DNA from: Pseudoflavonifractor phocaeensis | GTDB taxonomy: Bacteria > Bacillota > Clostridia > Oscillospirales > Oscillospiraceae | Length of the DNA stretch: 64,000 nt | Assembly (NCBI RefSeq): GCF_021531815.1 | Contig: NZ_JADYUM010000004.1 | Span: 62,001 to 126,000 of the forward strand | Reading direction: 5' to 3' | Part shown: piece by piece, positions 48,505 to 56,121 of the stretch | Numbering within the stretch: position 1 is the stretch's first letter | Layout of the letters: each line of letters begins with the position of its first letter | The notes under the pieces: model-generated | Seen by the model: the letters and a program-made list of their open reading frames with translations, nothing else | What the model was told of the DNA's origin: nothing | Database searches by the model: none | Translations under genes and position numbers: made by a program

Positions 48505-49149
48505 TCAAGTGTAAAACTCTTCCATGTCGTCTAACCTTAAGCAGCCGAGATGCCTGAGAAGGGTTTCGTTCCCGCAACCGCAGTCGATGTCGATGATTCC
48601 ATTTCCGTGCCAGATTGCAAAAGGATTTCTTTCGTCCTTGTTCATATAGCAGGTTGGTGTGTGACCTACAATCACTGTGCGATCAGGGAAGGGTGGAGGA
48701 GCTGAAGGCGAAGGGCGATCCCAGATTCTAATGTTTGGATCATCAGAAGGGGAGTCATGTACCAAGTGGAATTTCTTGCCGCCCACCTCGATATCCAAGT
48801 GGTCAGGTAAGCTGGCTAGAAACATGATAATGCGATGACGTTCTGTAGGAGTCATCATGTACATCAACTCGCGGTAGGTGTCGCTGCCTCCATTTTGAAG
48901 CCACAACGCTCGACTGCCGTATACGTTATTTGGACCCAGTGTGTCGAGGCACATTTGCTCATGATTTCCTAACAATAGGACCATATTGTTCGATGCCATG
49001 ATTTGTTTGAGGATATCAATGCCTCCGGGCTTGCGATCGATCACGTCGCCGATAATATAAAGTGTATCGGAATCAGAAAACTTTATTAATTCCAACATCT
49101 TCTGGAACCGATCATATTCACCGTGGATGTCAGACATGCAGTAGATCAA
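48505..49149 (-). CDS. PP2A-type metallophosphoesterase
   Basis: A protein of about 214 residues of the bacterial serine/threonine phosphatase or ApaH-like group. Motifs: YCMSDIHGEYDRFQKML at the start, YIIGDVIDRKPGGIDIL (about 35), LLGNHEQM (about 62), VHDSPSDD (about 125) and VGHTPTCYM (about 160). I place the start at TTG 49149 because GGAGGTGG lies 6 bases upstream; longer readings run back through the preceding gene. The family dephosphorylates proteins or dinucleotide polyphosphates. Confidence 0.85.
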   Translation of the reverse strand: MIYCMSDIHGEYDRFQKMLELIKFSDSDTLYIIGDVIDRKPGGIDILKQIMASNNMVLLLGNHEQMCLDTLGPNNVYGSRALWLQNGGSDTYRELMYMMTPTERHRIIMFLASLPDHLDIEVGGKKFHLVHDSPSDDPNIRIWDRPSPSAPPPFPDRTVIVGHTPTCYMNKDERNPFAIWHGNGIIDIDCGCGNETLLRHLGCLRLDDMEEFYT

Positions 49150-49213
49150 GGGAGCCACCTCCGATAGCTTTATGATAGCACGGTGCAGCTCAGAAATCCA
49201 TTTATGAAAATTT

Positions 49214-49615
49214 TCATATACGGTAGCGCCGGTTGAACTCATCATAAGCCGCCCACTTGGGATTATCGAAGATCCGGGATGCATGGAGCTCAAGCGCGTA
49301 GGTTTCAATCTCCTCTCTGGTGTGCTGGAATGGGCAACAGTCCTTAACCCACTTCAGAAGTTGCTCATGCAGCGTCTGTTCATGAGCCTTTTCAATCAGG
49401 CCATGAACAAGCTCACGCCAACGGCTGAGTTCAAAATCGCCAACATCGGTCATGACACCACTACGATAGGAGTACTTCTTATCCCTTCCGGAACCGGAGA
49501 GAAGGATAGACCTGCCGGTGAAGAAGTGTACACTGAGATCTTCGAATGTGACAGAGTCGGCAAGCTGGTCTGCAGTTGCGACTCTACAATAACAAGCAAT
49601 CCTTGGTTTACTCAT
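49214..49615 (-). CDS. Protein with a serine-recombinase-like N-terminal remnant
   Basis: A 133-residue protein. The first residues, MSKPRIACYCRVATADQLA, match the YxRVSTxDQ start of serine recombinases, but the rest (HFFTGRSILLSGSGRDKKYS, then ELVHGLIEKAHEQTLHEQLL) does not. It overlaps the end of the true resolvase gene by eight bases and has GGAGG before ATG 49615. It may be a chimera made when an unrelated frame acquired a recombinase start, or a domain that I do not know. Confidence 0.55.
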   Translation of the reverse strand: MSKPRIACYCRVATADQLADSVTFEDLSVHFFTGRSILLSGSGRDKKYSYRSGVMTDVGDFELSRWRELVHGLIEKAHEQTLHEQLLKWVKDCCPFQHTREEIETYALELHASRIFDNPKWAAYDEFNRRYRI

Positions 49616-50219
49616 GAGTGTCCTCCTTTGCTTGATTGACGAGACGATAGAAGGTGGATCGGCTGATACCCATTTCTCGGCAACACTGGTTTGCCGTGAT
49701 TTCGTTTGCCAGCCACTTGGCGTACCATAGATCCCAGTCCTTCGGAAGCTTCTTCGGGCGTCCGAATTTGACGCCTCGCATATGTGCTGCGGCGATTCCT
49801 TCCCGCTGTGCTTGGGACTTCGTATCGACCTCAAGCTGGGCACCGAAGGAGAGCACGGCCAGAACGATGTCGGTTATGACGCTGCCCAGCAGGTCCTTGA
49901 ACTGAGTCGTATCAAGAATAGGTGTATCGAGGACAATGATATCAGCGCCTATCGTCTTGGTAATATACTCCCATTCGGTACGAATAGCGGAATAGTTGCG
50001 CCCGAAGCGATCAATGGACTTGACAACCAACACATCACCTTCACGAAGAATGTTGTCACGTAGGATCATGTAATTGGTGCGGTTGAAGGTTCTACCACTT
50101 TGCTTATCGATAAAGATATCGCGCTCGTTGATGCCATATTCCAGAAACTCAAGTACCTGCCGGTCCTCGTTCTGGTCAGTAGAGGAAACGCGTCCATACG
50201 CAAATTTCTTCTGCGCCAT
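49608..50219 (-). CDS. Serine recombinase (resolvase/invertase)
   Basis: A 203-residue small serine recombinase. The N terminus FAYGRVSSTDQNEDRQ gives the catalytic serine (S12 or S13), and KSIDRFGRN supplies the conserved DRxxRN near 70. The long E helix and a C-terminal helix-turn-helix (ITANQCCREMGISRSTFYRL) complete the resolvase plan. Next to parM and parR-like genes it probably resolves plasmid multimers; inversion is the alternative. Confidence 0.92.
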   Translation of the reverse strand: MAQKKFAYGRVSSTDQNEDRQVLEFLEYGINERDIFIDKQSGRTFNRTNYMILRDNILREGDVLVVKSIDRFGRNYSAIRTEWEYITKTIGADIIVLDTPILDTTQFKDLLGSVITDIVLAVLSFGAQLEVDTKSQAQREGIAAAHMRGVKFGRPKKLPKDWDLWYAKWLANEITANQCCREMGISRSTFYRLVNQAKEDTHE

Positions 50220-50230
50220 TACTGCTCACC

Positions 50231-50548
50231 TCATTTCCGGAATGCGGACATGAAATCACCCAGATCACTGGCGTCCTCATCAGATAGCTGTGAGCTGTCT
50301 GGTTTTGAGCTGTTCAGGACGAAGGTGCCATTGGCCTGCATTTCATTAATGACTTCAACTACAACTTCTCGAATGGCAGCTTTATTGAATTCCTGTTCGG
50401 CATCCGGGCAGCTGACGAAATGCAAAATGGCATTGACAACCAGATCGGTCATGTTCCGAGGTCTTGCCCGAAGAATGTCCAGTACTTTTCGATGCCGGAA
50501 ATCAAACTCATTGAACTGCAGAACGATTCTTGGCTTACCGGTTGGCAT
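50231..50548 (-). CDS. ParR/StbB-like partition adaptor
   Basis: A 105-residue protein whose start overlaps the 3' end of the parM-like gene. The N-terminal half (PRIVLQFNEFDFRHRKVLDI, then MTDLVVNAILHF) looks like a ribbon-helix-helix or ParR-type DNA-binding region, with an acidic C-terminal tail (SQLSDEDASDLGDFMSAFRK) that could bind the filament. Call based mainly on position after a ParM-like ATPase and on size. Confidence 0.65.
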   Translation of the reverse strand: MPTGKPRIVLQFNEFDFRHRKVLDILRARPRNMTDLVVNAILHFVSCPDAEQEFNKAAIREVVVEVINEMQANGTFVLNSSKPDSSQLSDEDASDLGDFMSAFRK

Positions 50549-51464
50549 TGGCGGTCACCTCACTCTTGTAGAGGAGCTCATAGCCCTGCGCATTGGCGTA
50601 GATGTTATCAATGAAGATGGGGAACCCAACCTTACCGCTACGTTCAATCATGTTTCTCAGCAGCATGGAACCACCACCGGCGAAGACACACTTGCTGCTC
50701 TTCACGTCGATGCCACGCTCACGAAGGAAATTGTAGAACTCATTCAGGAACTGTTGGGCATGCGTACGGATCAGCAGCTGAATCTCACCGGGAAGGATGG
50801 TAGGCTCACCCCGGATTACCTCATCGATGTCGCTATCCTCAAGCAGACGATCGTACTGGGAGTTGCACTGACTCGTAATTTTGTTATAGAGAGTAATGAT
50901 GCCCTGTTCGAAGCTCTCCATAACCTCCAAATCCGGCTTACCACGACGTAGCTTAAGGACGTCAACGGTAAATCCGCCAATGTCGATGATGTAGGATACG
51001 GCATGGTTCTTCAGATCACCGTAACGAGTCACAGCTGCAGCCAGTGCCTGGGCATAGCTGACCACCTTGTTGACGCGGATAGAGAAGCAGCGGTCATTGA
51101 ATTCAAAGTCTACAATCTCCCGCTTCCGGAAGAAGTAGTCCTCGAACCGGCGATGGAGCTGTCCGTAGTGTGCAGGGGGGAGACCTACCAAGAGGGTGAT
51201 GTCGATGGGATCCAGACTTTCCGGAACACCTCTACGCTCCAACTCATAGGCGATTGCGAAGAGGGTCAGTACATAAAAACGGTCATCTTCAGTCTTGTCC
51301 CTCATGTACGAGATGCGCTTTTCCGTGAGAGTGTAGTACTTGCCCTCCCAGAAAACGTAATCGCTCTTGATTCCAAACTTGTTGTCAGAAACAATGACGC
51401 CGGATGTGAACAGGGAAGTTGGGGTCTTAATGCTGCGGTTGCCGTGATCGACAGAAATAATCAT
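50535..51464 (-). CDS. parM: ParM-like actin ATPase for plasmid segregation
   Basis: A 309-residue actin/Hsp70-fold protein. Phosphate 1 loop VDHGNRSIKTP (about 5), phosphate 2 loop YIIDIGGFTVDVLKL (about 164) and adenosine loop CVFAGGGSMLLRNM (about 262) are all visible. The length fits ParM/StbA-type proteins. These form filaments that push plasmid copies apart with a ParR adaptor bound to a parC centromere. parC was not identified; the upstream region 51465-51595 has no obvious iterated repeats. The gene has a good promoter (51498-51526). Confidence 0.85.
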   Translation of the reverse strand: MIISVDHGNRSIKTPTSLFTSGVIVSDNKFGIKSDYVFWEGKYYTLTEKRISYMRDKTEDDRFYVLTLFAIAYELERRGVPESLDPIDITLLVGLPPAHYGQLHRRFEDYFFRKREIVDFEFNDRCFSIRVNKVVSYAQALAAAVTRYGDLKNHAVSYIIDIGGFTVDVLKLRRGKPDLEVMESFEQGIITLYNKITSQCNSQYDRLLEDSDIDEVIRGEPTILPGEIQLLIRTHAQQFLNEFYNFLRERGIDVKSSKCVFAGGGSMLLRNMIERSGKVGFPIFIDNIYANAQGYELLYKSEVTANANR

Positions 51465-51497
51465 ATGACAAAGGTCCTCCTTTTCTTTATCTATCAG

Positions 51498-51526
51498 GTA
51501 TTACGTACAACGTAGGCGAACGACAA
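51498..51526 (-). promoter_or_regulatory. Promoter of the parM-parR operon
   Basis: On the minus strand TTGTCG (51526-51521), 17 bases, then TAATAC (51503-51498). The spacer contains the palindromic ACGT/GTACGT elements, possible operator sequence. The start codon follows 34 bases later. Confidence 0.55.
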
Positions 51527-51595
51527 CAATTTTTCTCTAGTTGCCCAGGACATAAGCAAAGGGATATACTCATGCCCTGGGCTGCGTGGTGAAAG

Positions 51596-51994
51596 TTACT
51601 CGTTGAGCAGACGGCGCAGCTTCTTCAGCGCCAATTCTACGGACTGGCGCACGGAAGGAATGCTGATGCCTTCCTCGTGTGCGATTTCTGTGTAATTCAT
51701 ATCGTCCATGAGCATGTAGATTCGTTTGCGCTGCAGGGGAGTGAGTTCAGCAATTGCACGGTAGAGGCGTCGGATTTCTTCCTGCCGAATGATCTCTTCT
51801 GTGAGAGGATCGAACCCAGGGGTGGACCAGTCATTCTCTACGTCGTCAAATGGGACATAGCAGCCGTGGTAGTTCTTGTACTTGTTCTGTCGGTCTTCCT
51901 CACGATGGAAGTTGCGGAACTCTTCATAGAGCTCGTCAGATACGGGGATTTCCTGATAGATGCCATAGTAGTCTTTAATTTTGATGGTTTTCAC
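51596..51994 (-). CDS. Sigma-70-like factor (region 4 type)
   Basis: A protein of about 132 residues. The C-terminal 60 residues are a sigma region 4: LYRAIAELTPLQRKRIYMLM, NYTEIAHEEGISIPSVRQSV, ALKKLRRLL. The N-terminal half carries an acidic stretch and no clear region 2. I prefer GTG 51994 (GGAGG 8 bases upstream) to the TTG at 52018. Such short sigma-like proteins are common on clostridial plasmids and conjugative elements. Confidence 0.8.
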   Translation of the reverse strand: MKTIKIKDYYGIYQEIPVSDELYEEFRNFHREEDRQNKYKNYHGCYVPFDDVENDWSTPGFDPLTEEIIRQEEIRRLYRAIAELTPLQRKRIYMLMDDMNYTEIAHEEGISIPSVRQSVELALKKLRRLLNE

Positions 51995-52107
51995 GTCATA
52001 TTCCTCCAAGTCGTTCAAAGTCGTTTAGCGGTTCGAAATGACCTGGAAGGGGGGGCTCTTGCCCTCAAATACAGTTGCCGCATAGGTTTGCTCCCGAATT
52101 CGGGCAA

Positions 52108-52149
52108 CAAAAAAGCCGGGCACCTGCTTTTTCAGCAGATGCTCGGCTT
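52108..52149 (-). terminator. Second minus-strand terminator of a tandem pair
   Basis: AGCCGGGCACCTGCT (52114-52128) pairs with 52134-52148 with one G.U and one mismatch; on the minus strand TTTTTTG follows the stem. Confidence 0.75.
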
Positions 52150-52181
52150 AATTGCTCCCGTTATTGGCCGGGATAGGTATG

Positions 52182-52216
52182 AAAAAAGCCCCTCAGACCG
52201 ATATGGTCTGAGAGGC
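52182..52216 (-). terminator. First minus-strand terminator of a tandem pair
   Basis: GCCCCTCAGACC (52188-52199) pairs with 52205-52216 (one mismatch or wobble), with a 5-base loop and a run of six T on the minus strand. It lies downstream of the ArpU-like gene. Bases 52217-52337 hold no gene. Confidence 0.85.
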
Positions 52217-52337
52217 AATACCTGCTCCAGCATAACCTATTATACGGGGCTGGCCTGTTCGTTACAATTTCGTATGACTCCTATCTATCCATCAATTCTC
52301 TATCGTTTTCCATCTCATCAGGCTATCATTTTGCCTC

Positions 52338-52895
52338 TCAAGAGACTCTCATCGGACTCTCATCAAGACTGTCAGCAGTATCCCAATTATGTTCCGCAAT
52401 GATGAGATCAGGGATCACTACGCACCACAGGTTAGCAGCATAAGTGCGGATGGCAGCCTTGATATGGCGGTAATAGGTAGAAGAGGAAATGCCAAGAGAG
52501 AGGAAGGCATCTTCATTCGTTTTACAATAGGCATCGAAATACCGGGCTCGGAGGATGTTGAAATACATCGCACCATGGGTGGGAGTTGCTTTTACGAGAA
52601 GGAGAGCTTCTTCCATCACTTCAAGCAGCTGCATGGAGTGCCCCATGCCAGCCAACCTGTCTGCAATGCGTTTGCGATCTGCGTCGCGATCGAAGTCAAT
52701 GGCGAGGTTAATGAAATCCGAAACAGACTGCCTGCGACGCTCAAAGCATTCGTCTTCCAGCTCTGCGATGCTGCGGCCAGCACGCTGCAGTGTGGGCCCG
52801 TAAAGGTTCAAGAGAGTAACAGTCTTTTCAATGTCCTCGTCGGTAATGGTGCTGGTAATATCGAACTGAGAGATCAGGTTCTGGAATTTAGTCAT
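52338..52895 (-). CDS. ArpU/RinA-like phage-type regulator (tentative)
   Basis: A 185-residue helical protein. The segment LRARYFDAYCKTNEDAFLSLGISSSTYYRHIKAAIRTYA (quoted in part: LGISSSTYYRHIKAAI, about 135-150) has the look of the C-terminal helix-turn-helix of ArpU/RinA-like late regulators of phages. The N-terminal part is charged helices. It lies between DNA-repair genes and the tandem terminators. Assignment tentative. Confidence 0.5.
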   Translation of the reverse strand: MTKFQNLISQFDITSTITDEDIEKTVTLLNLYGPTLQRAGRSIAELEDECFERRRQSVSDFINLAIDFDRDADRKRIADRLAGMGHSMQLLEVMEEALLLVKATPTHGAMYFNILRARYFDAYCKTNEDAFLSLGISSSTYYRHIKAAIRTYAANLWCVVIPDLIIAEHNWDTADSLDESPMRVS

Positions 52896-52916
52896 CTTTG
52901 GTCCTTTCTGCCTGAG

Positions 52917-53255
52917 TTAGTGATAGAAGTTAAAGGAACCCAGGACTTTGGCGTGGATTTGTTTACGGTCGTGGAGAATACGTTCTTCGTCTTCAGCTGC
53001 GATCTCGCTATCTTCACGGTAGAGATAGATTGTCGGCACATCGCCATCAAAAGCGACAACGAGATCTCCATCGCCAACTTCGGCATTTTTACAACAGTAA
53101 AGCAGGCTATCGTCTGCGATACCGTACTTGTGATAGCGGTGGCCCTTGGCTACGATACAAAAGCACTCGTCAGAGGAAATGTCGTTGTAGCCCTCAATCA
53201 TCAGCGTACCTTTGTGATTCACAAAAACGGTGTGGTGACGGTAATCAACATTCAT
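52917..53255 (-). CDS. LexA/UmuD (S24)-like C-terminal domain protein (tentative)
   Basis: A 112-residue beta-rich protein. The segment YGIADDSLLYCCKNAEVGDGDLVVAFDGDVPTIYLYR (quoted in part: AEVGDGDLVVAFDGD) resembles the region around the catalytic serine of LexA/UmuD-type S24 peptidases, although the usual GDSM is replaced by ADDSL. It lies 14 bases after dinB on the same strand, a UmuD-like position. Whether it is catalytically competent cannot be seen. It could be a degenerate S24 module. Confidence 0.5.
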   Translation of the reverse strand: MNVDYRHHTVFVNHKGTLMIEGYNDISSDECFCIVAKGHRYHKYGIADDSLLYCCKNAEVGDGDLVVAFDGDVPTIYLYREDSEIAAEDEERILHDRKQIHAKVLGSFNFYH

Positions 53256-53269
53256 CTTAAACCTCCTCC

Positions 53270-54514
53270 TTAATGGTACATAACGGATGGCATCTTATAC
53301 TCCACCTCTTTGTGTGCGGGCATTTTCAGCCCAGAAGTCAGAGCGGCAAAATTAATAGCATTCAGACCAAAACGGCGTCTGATATCGTCTACAGTCTTTT
53401 CAAGTGTAAGTCTGCGTGTGTGCTTACTGTAATCAGACCACAGATCCAGCTGCACGGGTGTATCACTAGGGACCAAATCGATGGCGCTGATGGTCAAAGA
53501 CCGGATATCGTTGTTCCAGGAATGGCGGCGTTGGAACAGATCGAAGCCTGCTTTTGCAATCGTGGTGTAACTCTGCGTTGGATAGTCTAATTTACATTGA
53601 TATCCATGATGTGACAAGGAATTATCCCTTACATAAATTCGAACACCAGATGCGGCAAGATTCTGCTTTCGCAGCTTATATCCAACCTCCTGAGCCAGTT
53701 CCATGAGCACGTGATTTACCTCTTCCTGACTCAAAAGATCGGACGTACAGGTAATTCCGTGACCAATGCTTTTGATTGGTGGCTCATACTCACATGGCAT
53801 GACTCGTGAGGTATCCAAGCCATTCGCGTACACCCATAACTTTTCGCCGTTGATTCCAAGAAGCCGCTTCAGGAACTCAGGATCAGACCGAGCAAGGTCC
53901 CCAATTGTATGAATTCCGTAGCGACGCAATTTCTCTGTCGTAGCTCGACCGACATACAATAGCTCAGAGGCGGGGAGAGGCCAGATCTGGGTGCGGAACG
54001 ATTCTTCCGTGATCTCAGTAACGGCATCAGGCTTTTTCATATCAGAGCCAAGCTTGGCGAAGATCTTATTGAAACTGACGCCGATAGATACCGTGAGCCC
54101 TGTTTCTGACTTTACGGTCTCCCGGATTTCATTGGCGATTTCTGCCGGACGCATACGGCTCAGAAGAGGGGAGCCGGTCAATTCGATCCAGGATTCATCG
54201 ATACCAAATGCCTCTACCTCAGGTGAGTACCGCAAATAAATTGATCTCACCAGCTTTGAGAACTTGAGGTACTGATCCATGTGTGGCTCAACAATTGTAA
54301 GCTGCGGACACTTCTGCTTTGCTTCCCAAATTACATCACCAGTTTTCACACCACATTTCTTAGCCAGTTGGTTCTTTGCTAAAACGATTCCATGCCGATC
54401 CTCTGTACTGCCACAGACAGCGATGTACTTACCCTGCAGTTCCGGATGCAGCATGGTTTCGATGCTGGCATAGCAATTGTTGAGGTCGCTATGCAGCACA
54501 ATTCTTCCTCCCAT
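53270..54514 (-). CDS. dinB: DNA polymerase IV (DinB)
   Basis: A protein of about 414 residues, typical for DinB. Motifs: VLHSDLNNCYASIETML (catalytic aspartate near 8), FGIDESWIELT (catalytic DE near 104, with S/W variant), SIGVSFNKIFAKLGSDMKKP, a helix-hairpin-helix (LLYVGRATTEKLRRYGIHTIGDLA) and a little finger. ATG 54514 follows GGAGAG. It is the second Y-family polymerase in the window and differs from the UvrX-like one. Its promoter region holds seven phased AACTTC repeats that also cover the promoter of the divergent repressor. Confidence 0.93.
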   Translation of the reverse strand: MGGRIVLHSDLNNCYASIETMLHPELQGKYIAVCGSTEDRHGIVLAKNQLAKKCGVKTGDVIWEAKQKCPQLTIVEPHMDQYLKFSKLVRSIYLRYSPEVEAFGIDESWIELTGSPLLSRMRPAEIANEIRETVKSETGLTVSIGVSFNKIFAKLGSDMKKPDAVTEITEESFRTQIWPLPASELLYVGRATTEKLRRYGIHTIGDLARSDPEFLKRLLGINGEKLWVYANGLDTSRVMPCEYEPPIKSIGHGITCTSDLLSQEEVNHVLMELAQEVGYKLRKQNLAASGVRIYVRDNSLSHHGYQCKLDYPTQSYTTIAKAGFDLFQRRHSWNNDIRSLTISAIDLVPSDTPVQLDLWSDYSKHTRRLTLEKTVDDIRRRFGLNAINFAALTSGLKMPAHKEVEYKMPSVMYH

Positions 54515-54549
54515 GGTTTCTCTCCTCCTGTCATAGAATATCTTTCGAA

Positions 54550-54651
54550 AACTTCCTCTAACTTCCACTAACTTCCTATTGACAACGAGGTTTCTTCCGC
54601 TTATACTGGGATTAAACTTCCTTTAACTTCTTTTAGCTTCTACAAACTTCC
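54550..54651. repeat. Seven AACTTC direct repeats with exact 10-bp phase
   Basis: AACTTCC begins at 54550, 54560 and 54570, and AACTTC (one copy AGCTTC) at 54615, 54625, 54635 and 54645. Each block is exactly 10 bp, one turn of the helix. The two groups bracket a consensus promoter (54579-54607). An inverted copy GAAGTT lies at 54694-54699 beside the minus-strand promoter. They look like operator sites for the XRE repressor at 54741. Confidence 0.8.
54579..54607 (+). promoter_or_regulatory. Promoter of the XRE repressor gene
   Basis: A full consensus TTGACA (54579-54584), a 17-base spacer and TATACT (54602-54607), between the two blocks of AACTTC repeats. The RNA would have a leader of about 125 bases before ATG 54741. 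Confidence 0.75.
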
Positions 54652-54661
54652 TGTTGATGAA

Positions 54662-54691
54662 ACAATAGCAGGTACTAGACTGGTTTGTCAA
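54662..54691 (-). promoter_or_regulatory. Promoter of dinB
   Basis: On the minus strand TTGACA (54691-54686), 18 bases, then TATTGT (54667-54662). All seven direct repeats lie downstream, between this promoter and the dinB start, so a bound repressor array would block transcription. Confidence 0.6.
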
Positions 54692-54740
54692 TAGAAGTTT
54701 TTCGAGGACAGTCCAAATCAGTAGAAAGAGGAAATGTATT

Positions 54741-55181
54741 ATGAAAACAACAGGTGAAAAGATCAAAGAACGCCGCATTACCCTGAATATGACGCAGAAA
54801 GATTTGGCTGATCAGGTAGGGACCACGGTTCGGACGATCAGCAGTTATGAAGCTGCTGGCTCTAAGCCTCGCGGTCTCAATCTGCGTAAGCTCTGCTCTG
54901 TGCTGAATGTGTCTGAGGCATACTTGCTCAAGGATGAGATTGAAGATGAGACCTACGGCCTTGATGAGGCACCGTACATTGAAAATGCTCGTGCAACCTA
55001 TGGTAAGAAGGGTGCCGATGATATCAGCCGGTTACTGCTCGAGACTCAGGCTATGTTTGCCGGTGGTGAAATCCCTGAAGAGGACAAGGATTTGTTTTTC
55101 CAGGCAATTACTGAGGCGTATTTTGCCAATAAAAACAAGGCCAGCGAACGATTCACTCGCAAGGACTACAAGAAGGATTAG
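54741..55181 (+). CDS. XRE repressor, ImmR-like
   Basis: A 146-residue protein with an N-terminal helix-turn-helix (TGEKIKERRITLNMTQKDLA, VGTTVRTISSYEAAGSKPRG, residues 4-60) and an acidic helical C-terminal part. AAAGAGG lies 11 bases before the ATG. Followed by an ImmA/IrrE-type protease, it matches the ImmR-ImmA arrangement of ICEBs1 and the DdrO-IrrE pair, in which the protease cleaves the repressor after DNA damage. The phased repeats upstream are the likely binding sites. Confidence 0.85.
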   Translation: MKTTGEKIKERRITLNMTQKDLADQVGTTVRTISSYEAAGSKPRGLNLRKLCSVLNVSEAYLLKDEIEDETYGLDEAPYIENARATYGKKGADDISRLLLETQAMFAGGEIPEEDKDLFFQAITEAYFANKNKASERFTRKDYKKD

Positions 55182-55206
55182 TACATTTTTCAAAAGCATG
55201 CCCTGT

Positions 55207-55224
55207 TGTACGTTTTTTGGGACA
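55207..55224. promoter_or_regulatory. TGTMC-N8-GGACA operator, copy 5, at the ImmA promoter
   Basis: TGTAC-GTTTTTTG-GGACA lies between the XRE stop and the protease gene. The TTGTAC at 55206-55211 could be a -35 element with TATGCT 18 bases later (55230-55235), so the operator would overlap the promoter. Confidence 0.5.
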
Positions 55225-55285
55225 GCTTCTATGCTACCCTTAGACTGTACGATAGGATTATCCTGTCTTGAAAGAGGTGAGTGAT

Positions 55286-55825
55286 TTGCTGGCGACTGCG
55301 ATTAAACAGGAAGCGAATCGTTTGAAAATTAAATACCAGACCGACGATCCGTATGAGATCTGTGATTCAATGAAGATTCAGGTTATGAAGCGTCCAATGG
55401 GCACAAACCCACGATCTTGCAAAGGTTTCTTCATGGTGAGTTCTCGATGCAAGGCCATTGTGGTCAATAGCGATTTGTCTGAGAGCATTCAGCGAATCAT
55501 TCTTGTGCATGAATTGGGCCATGCTGCCCTGCATGAAAGTTCCGCTTTAAGCGCATTCCATGAGTTTGCACTCTTTGATAACACGGATCGAATGGAATAC
55601 GAGGCTAATATCTTTGCTGCCGAGTTTCTGTTGGAGGATACTGATGTTATGAATGCGCTCGAAGAGGGTGACGACTTTTTCCGGATTGCCAATTGTTTGT
55701 GTGTGCCTCCGGAACTTCTGGATTTTAAGCTCCGTATCCTGCAGCGTCAGGGCATAGAAATCAATGCTCCATACATTGCACATGGAGACTTCCTGAAGCG
55801 CAATTTGGAGCAACCTTTAGGTTGA
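55286..55825 (+). CDS. ImmA/IrrE-type metallopeptidase
   Basis: A protein of about 179 residues with the zinc-protease motif LVHELGHAALH (HELGH near 75) and a downstream acidic residue within EYEANIFAAEFLLED, the standard ImmA/IrrE pattern. The frame opens at TTG 55268, but TTG 55286 has GAGGTGAG at proper distance, so I prefer it. It probably cleaves the XRE repressor encoded upstream on a DNA-damage signal and so releases dinB. It overlaps the next gene (TGATG). Confidence 0.9.
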   Translation: MLATAIKQEANRLKIKYQTDDPYEICDSMKIQVMKRPMGTNPRSCKGFFMVSSRCKAIVVNSDLSESIQRIILVHELGHAALHESSALSAFHEFALFDNTDRMEYEANIFAAEFLLEDTDVMNALEEGDDFFRIANCLCVPPELLDFKLRILQRQGIEINAPYIAHGDFLKRNLEQPLG

Positions 55826-56121
55826 TGCCCATGGTGTCAGGAGCTGCTTATAAGGCCTATGTTCCCGTTGATGTGAGCTTCACAGAGGAAGGTCAGATGC
55901 TTCCGCGAGCTGTTGTATGGGAAGATGGGCAGCGTTATGAAATCGACCGCGTGAAAGATATACGCCCCAGCTACGCGGCAAAAGCCGGTGGCCAGGGCGA
56001 TCGGTATACCATTCTTGTGAAAGGTCAAGTAACCTATTTATATTTTGAAAGAACGACCAATCTCTCTGGTAATATCATTGGTCGTTGGTTTGTGGAGAGA
56101 AAGGTACCTATTGAGGTATGA
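55825..56121 (+). CDS. Small conserved protein of the DinB/ImmA locus
   Basis: A 98-residue beta-rich protein (YVPVDVSFTEEGQMLPRAVV, DGQRYEIDRVKDIRPS, GRWFVERKVPIEV). It overlaps the protease stop by one base. The pattern of a strand-rich protein that mentions an expected chromatography-like fold is not enough to name a family. Its place in a damage-response cluster suggests a repair accessory role. Its stop overlaps an ATG that opens the next, frameshifted small frame. Confidence 0.65.
   Translation: MPMVSGAAYKAYVPVDVSFTEEGQMLPRAVVWEDGQRYEIDRVKDIRPSYAAKAGGQGDRYTILVKGQVTYLYFERTTNLSGNIIGRWFVERKVPIEV

Noticed and set aside
51465-51595. A parC centromere upstream of parM
   Set aside because: No iterated repeats were visible; only a promoter with short palindromes and a long-loop hairpin.
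54550-54651. A CRISPR-like or replication iteron array
   Set aside because: The repeats are only 6-7 bases with 10-bp phase and flank promoters; there is no replication initiator next to them. Iterons remain possible but less likely than operators.
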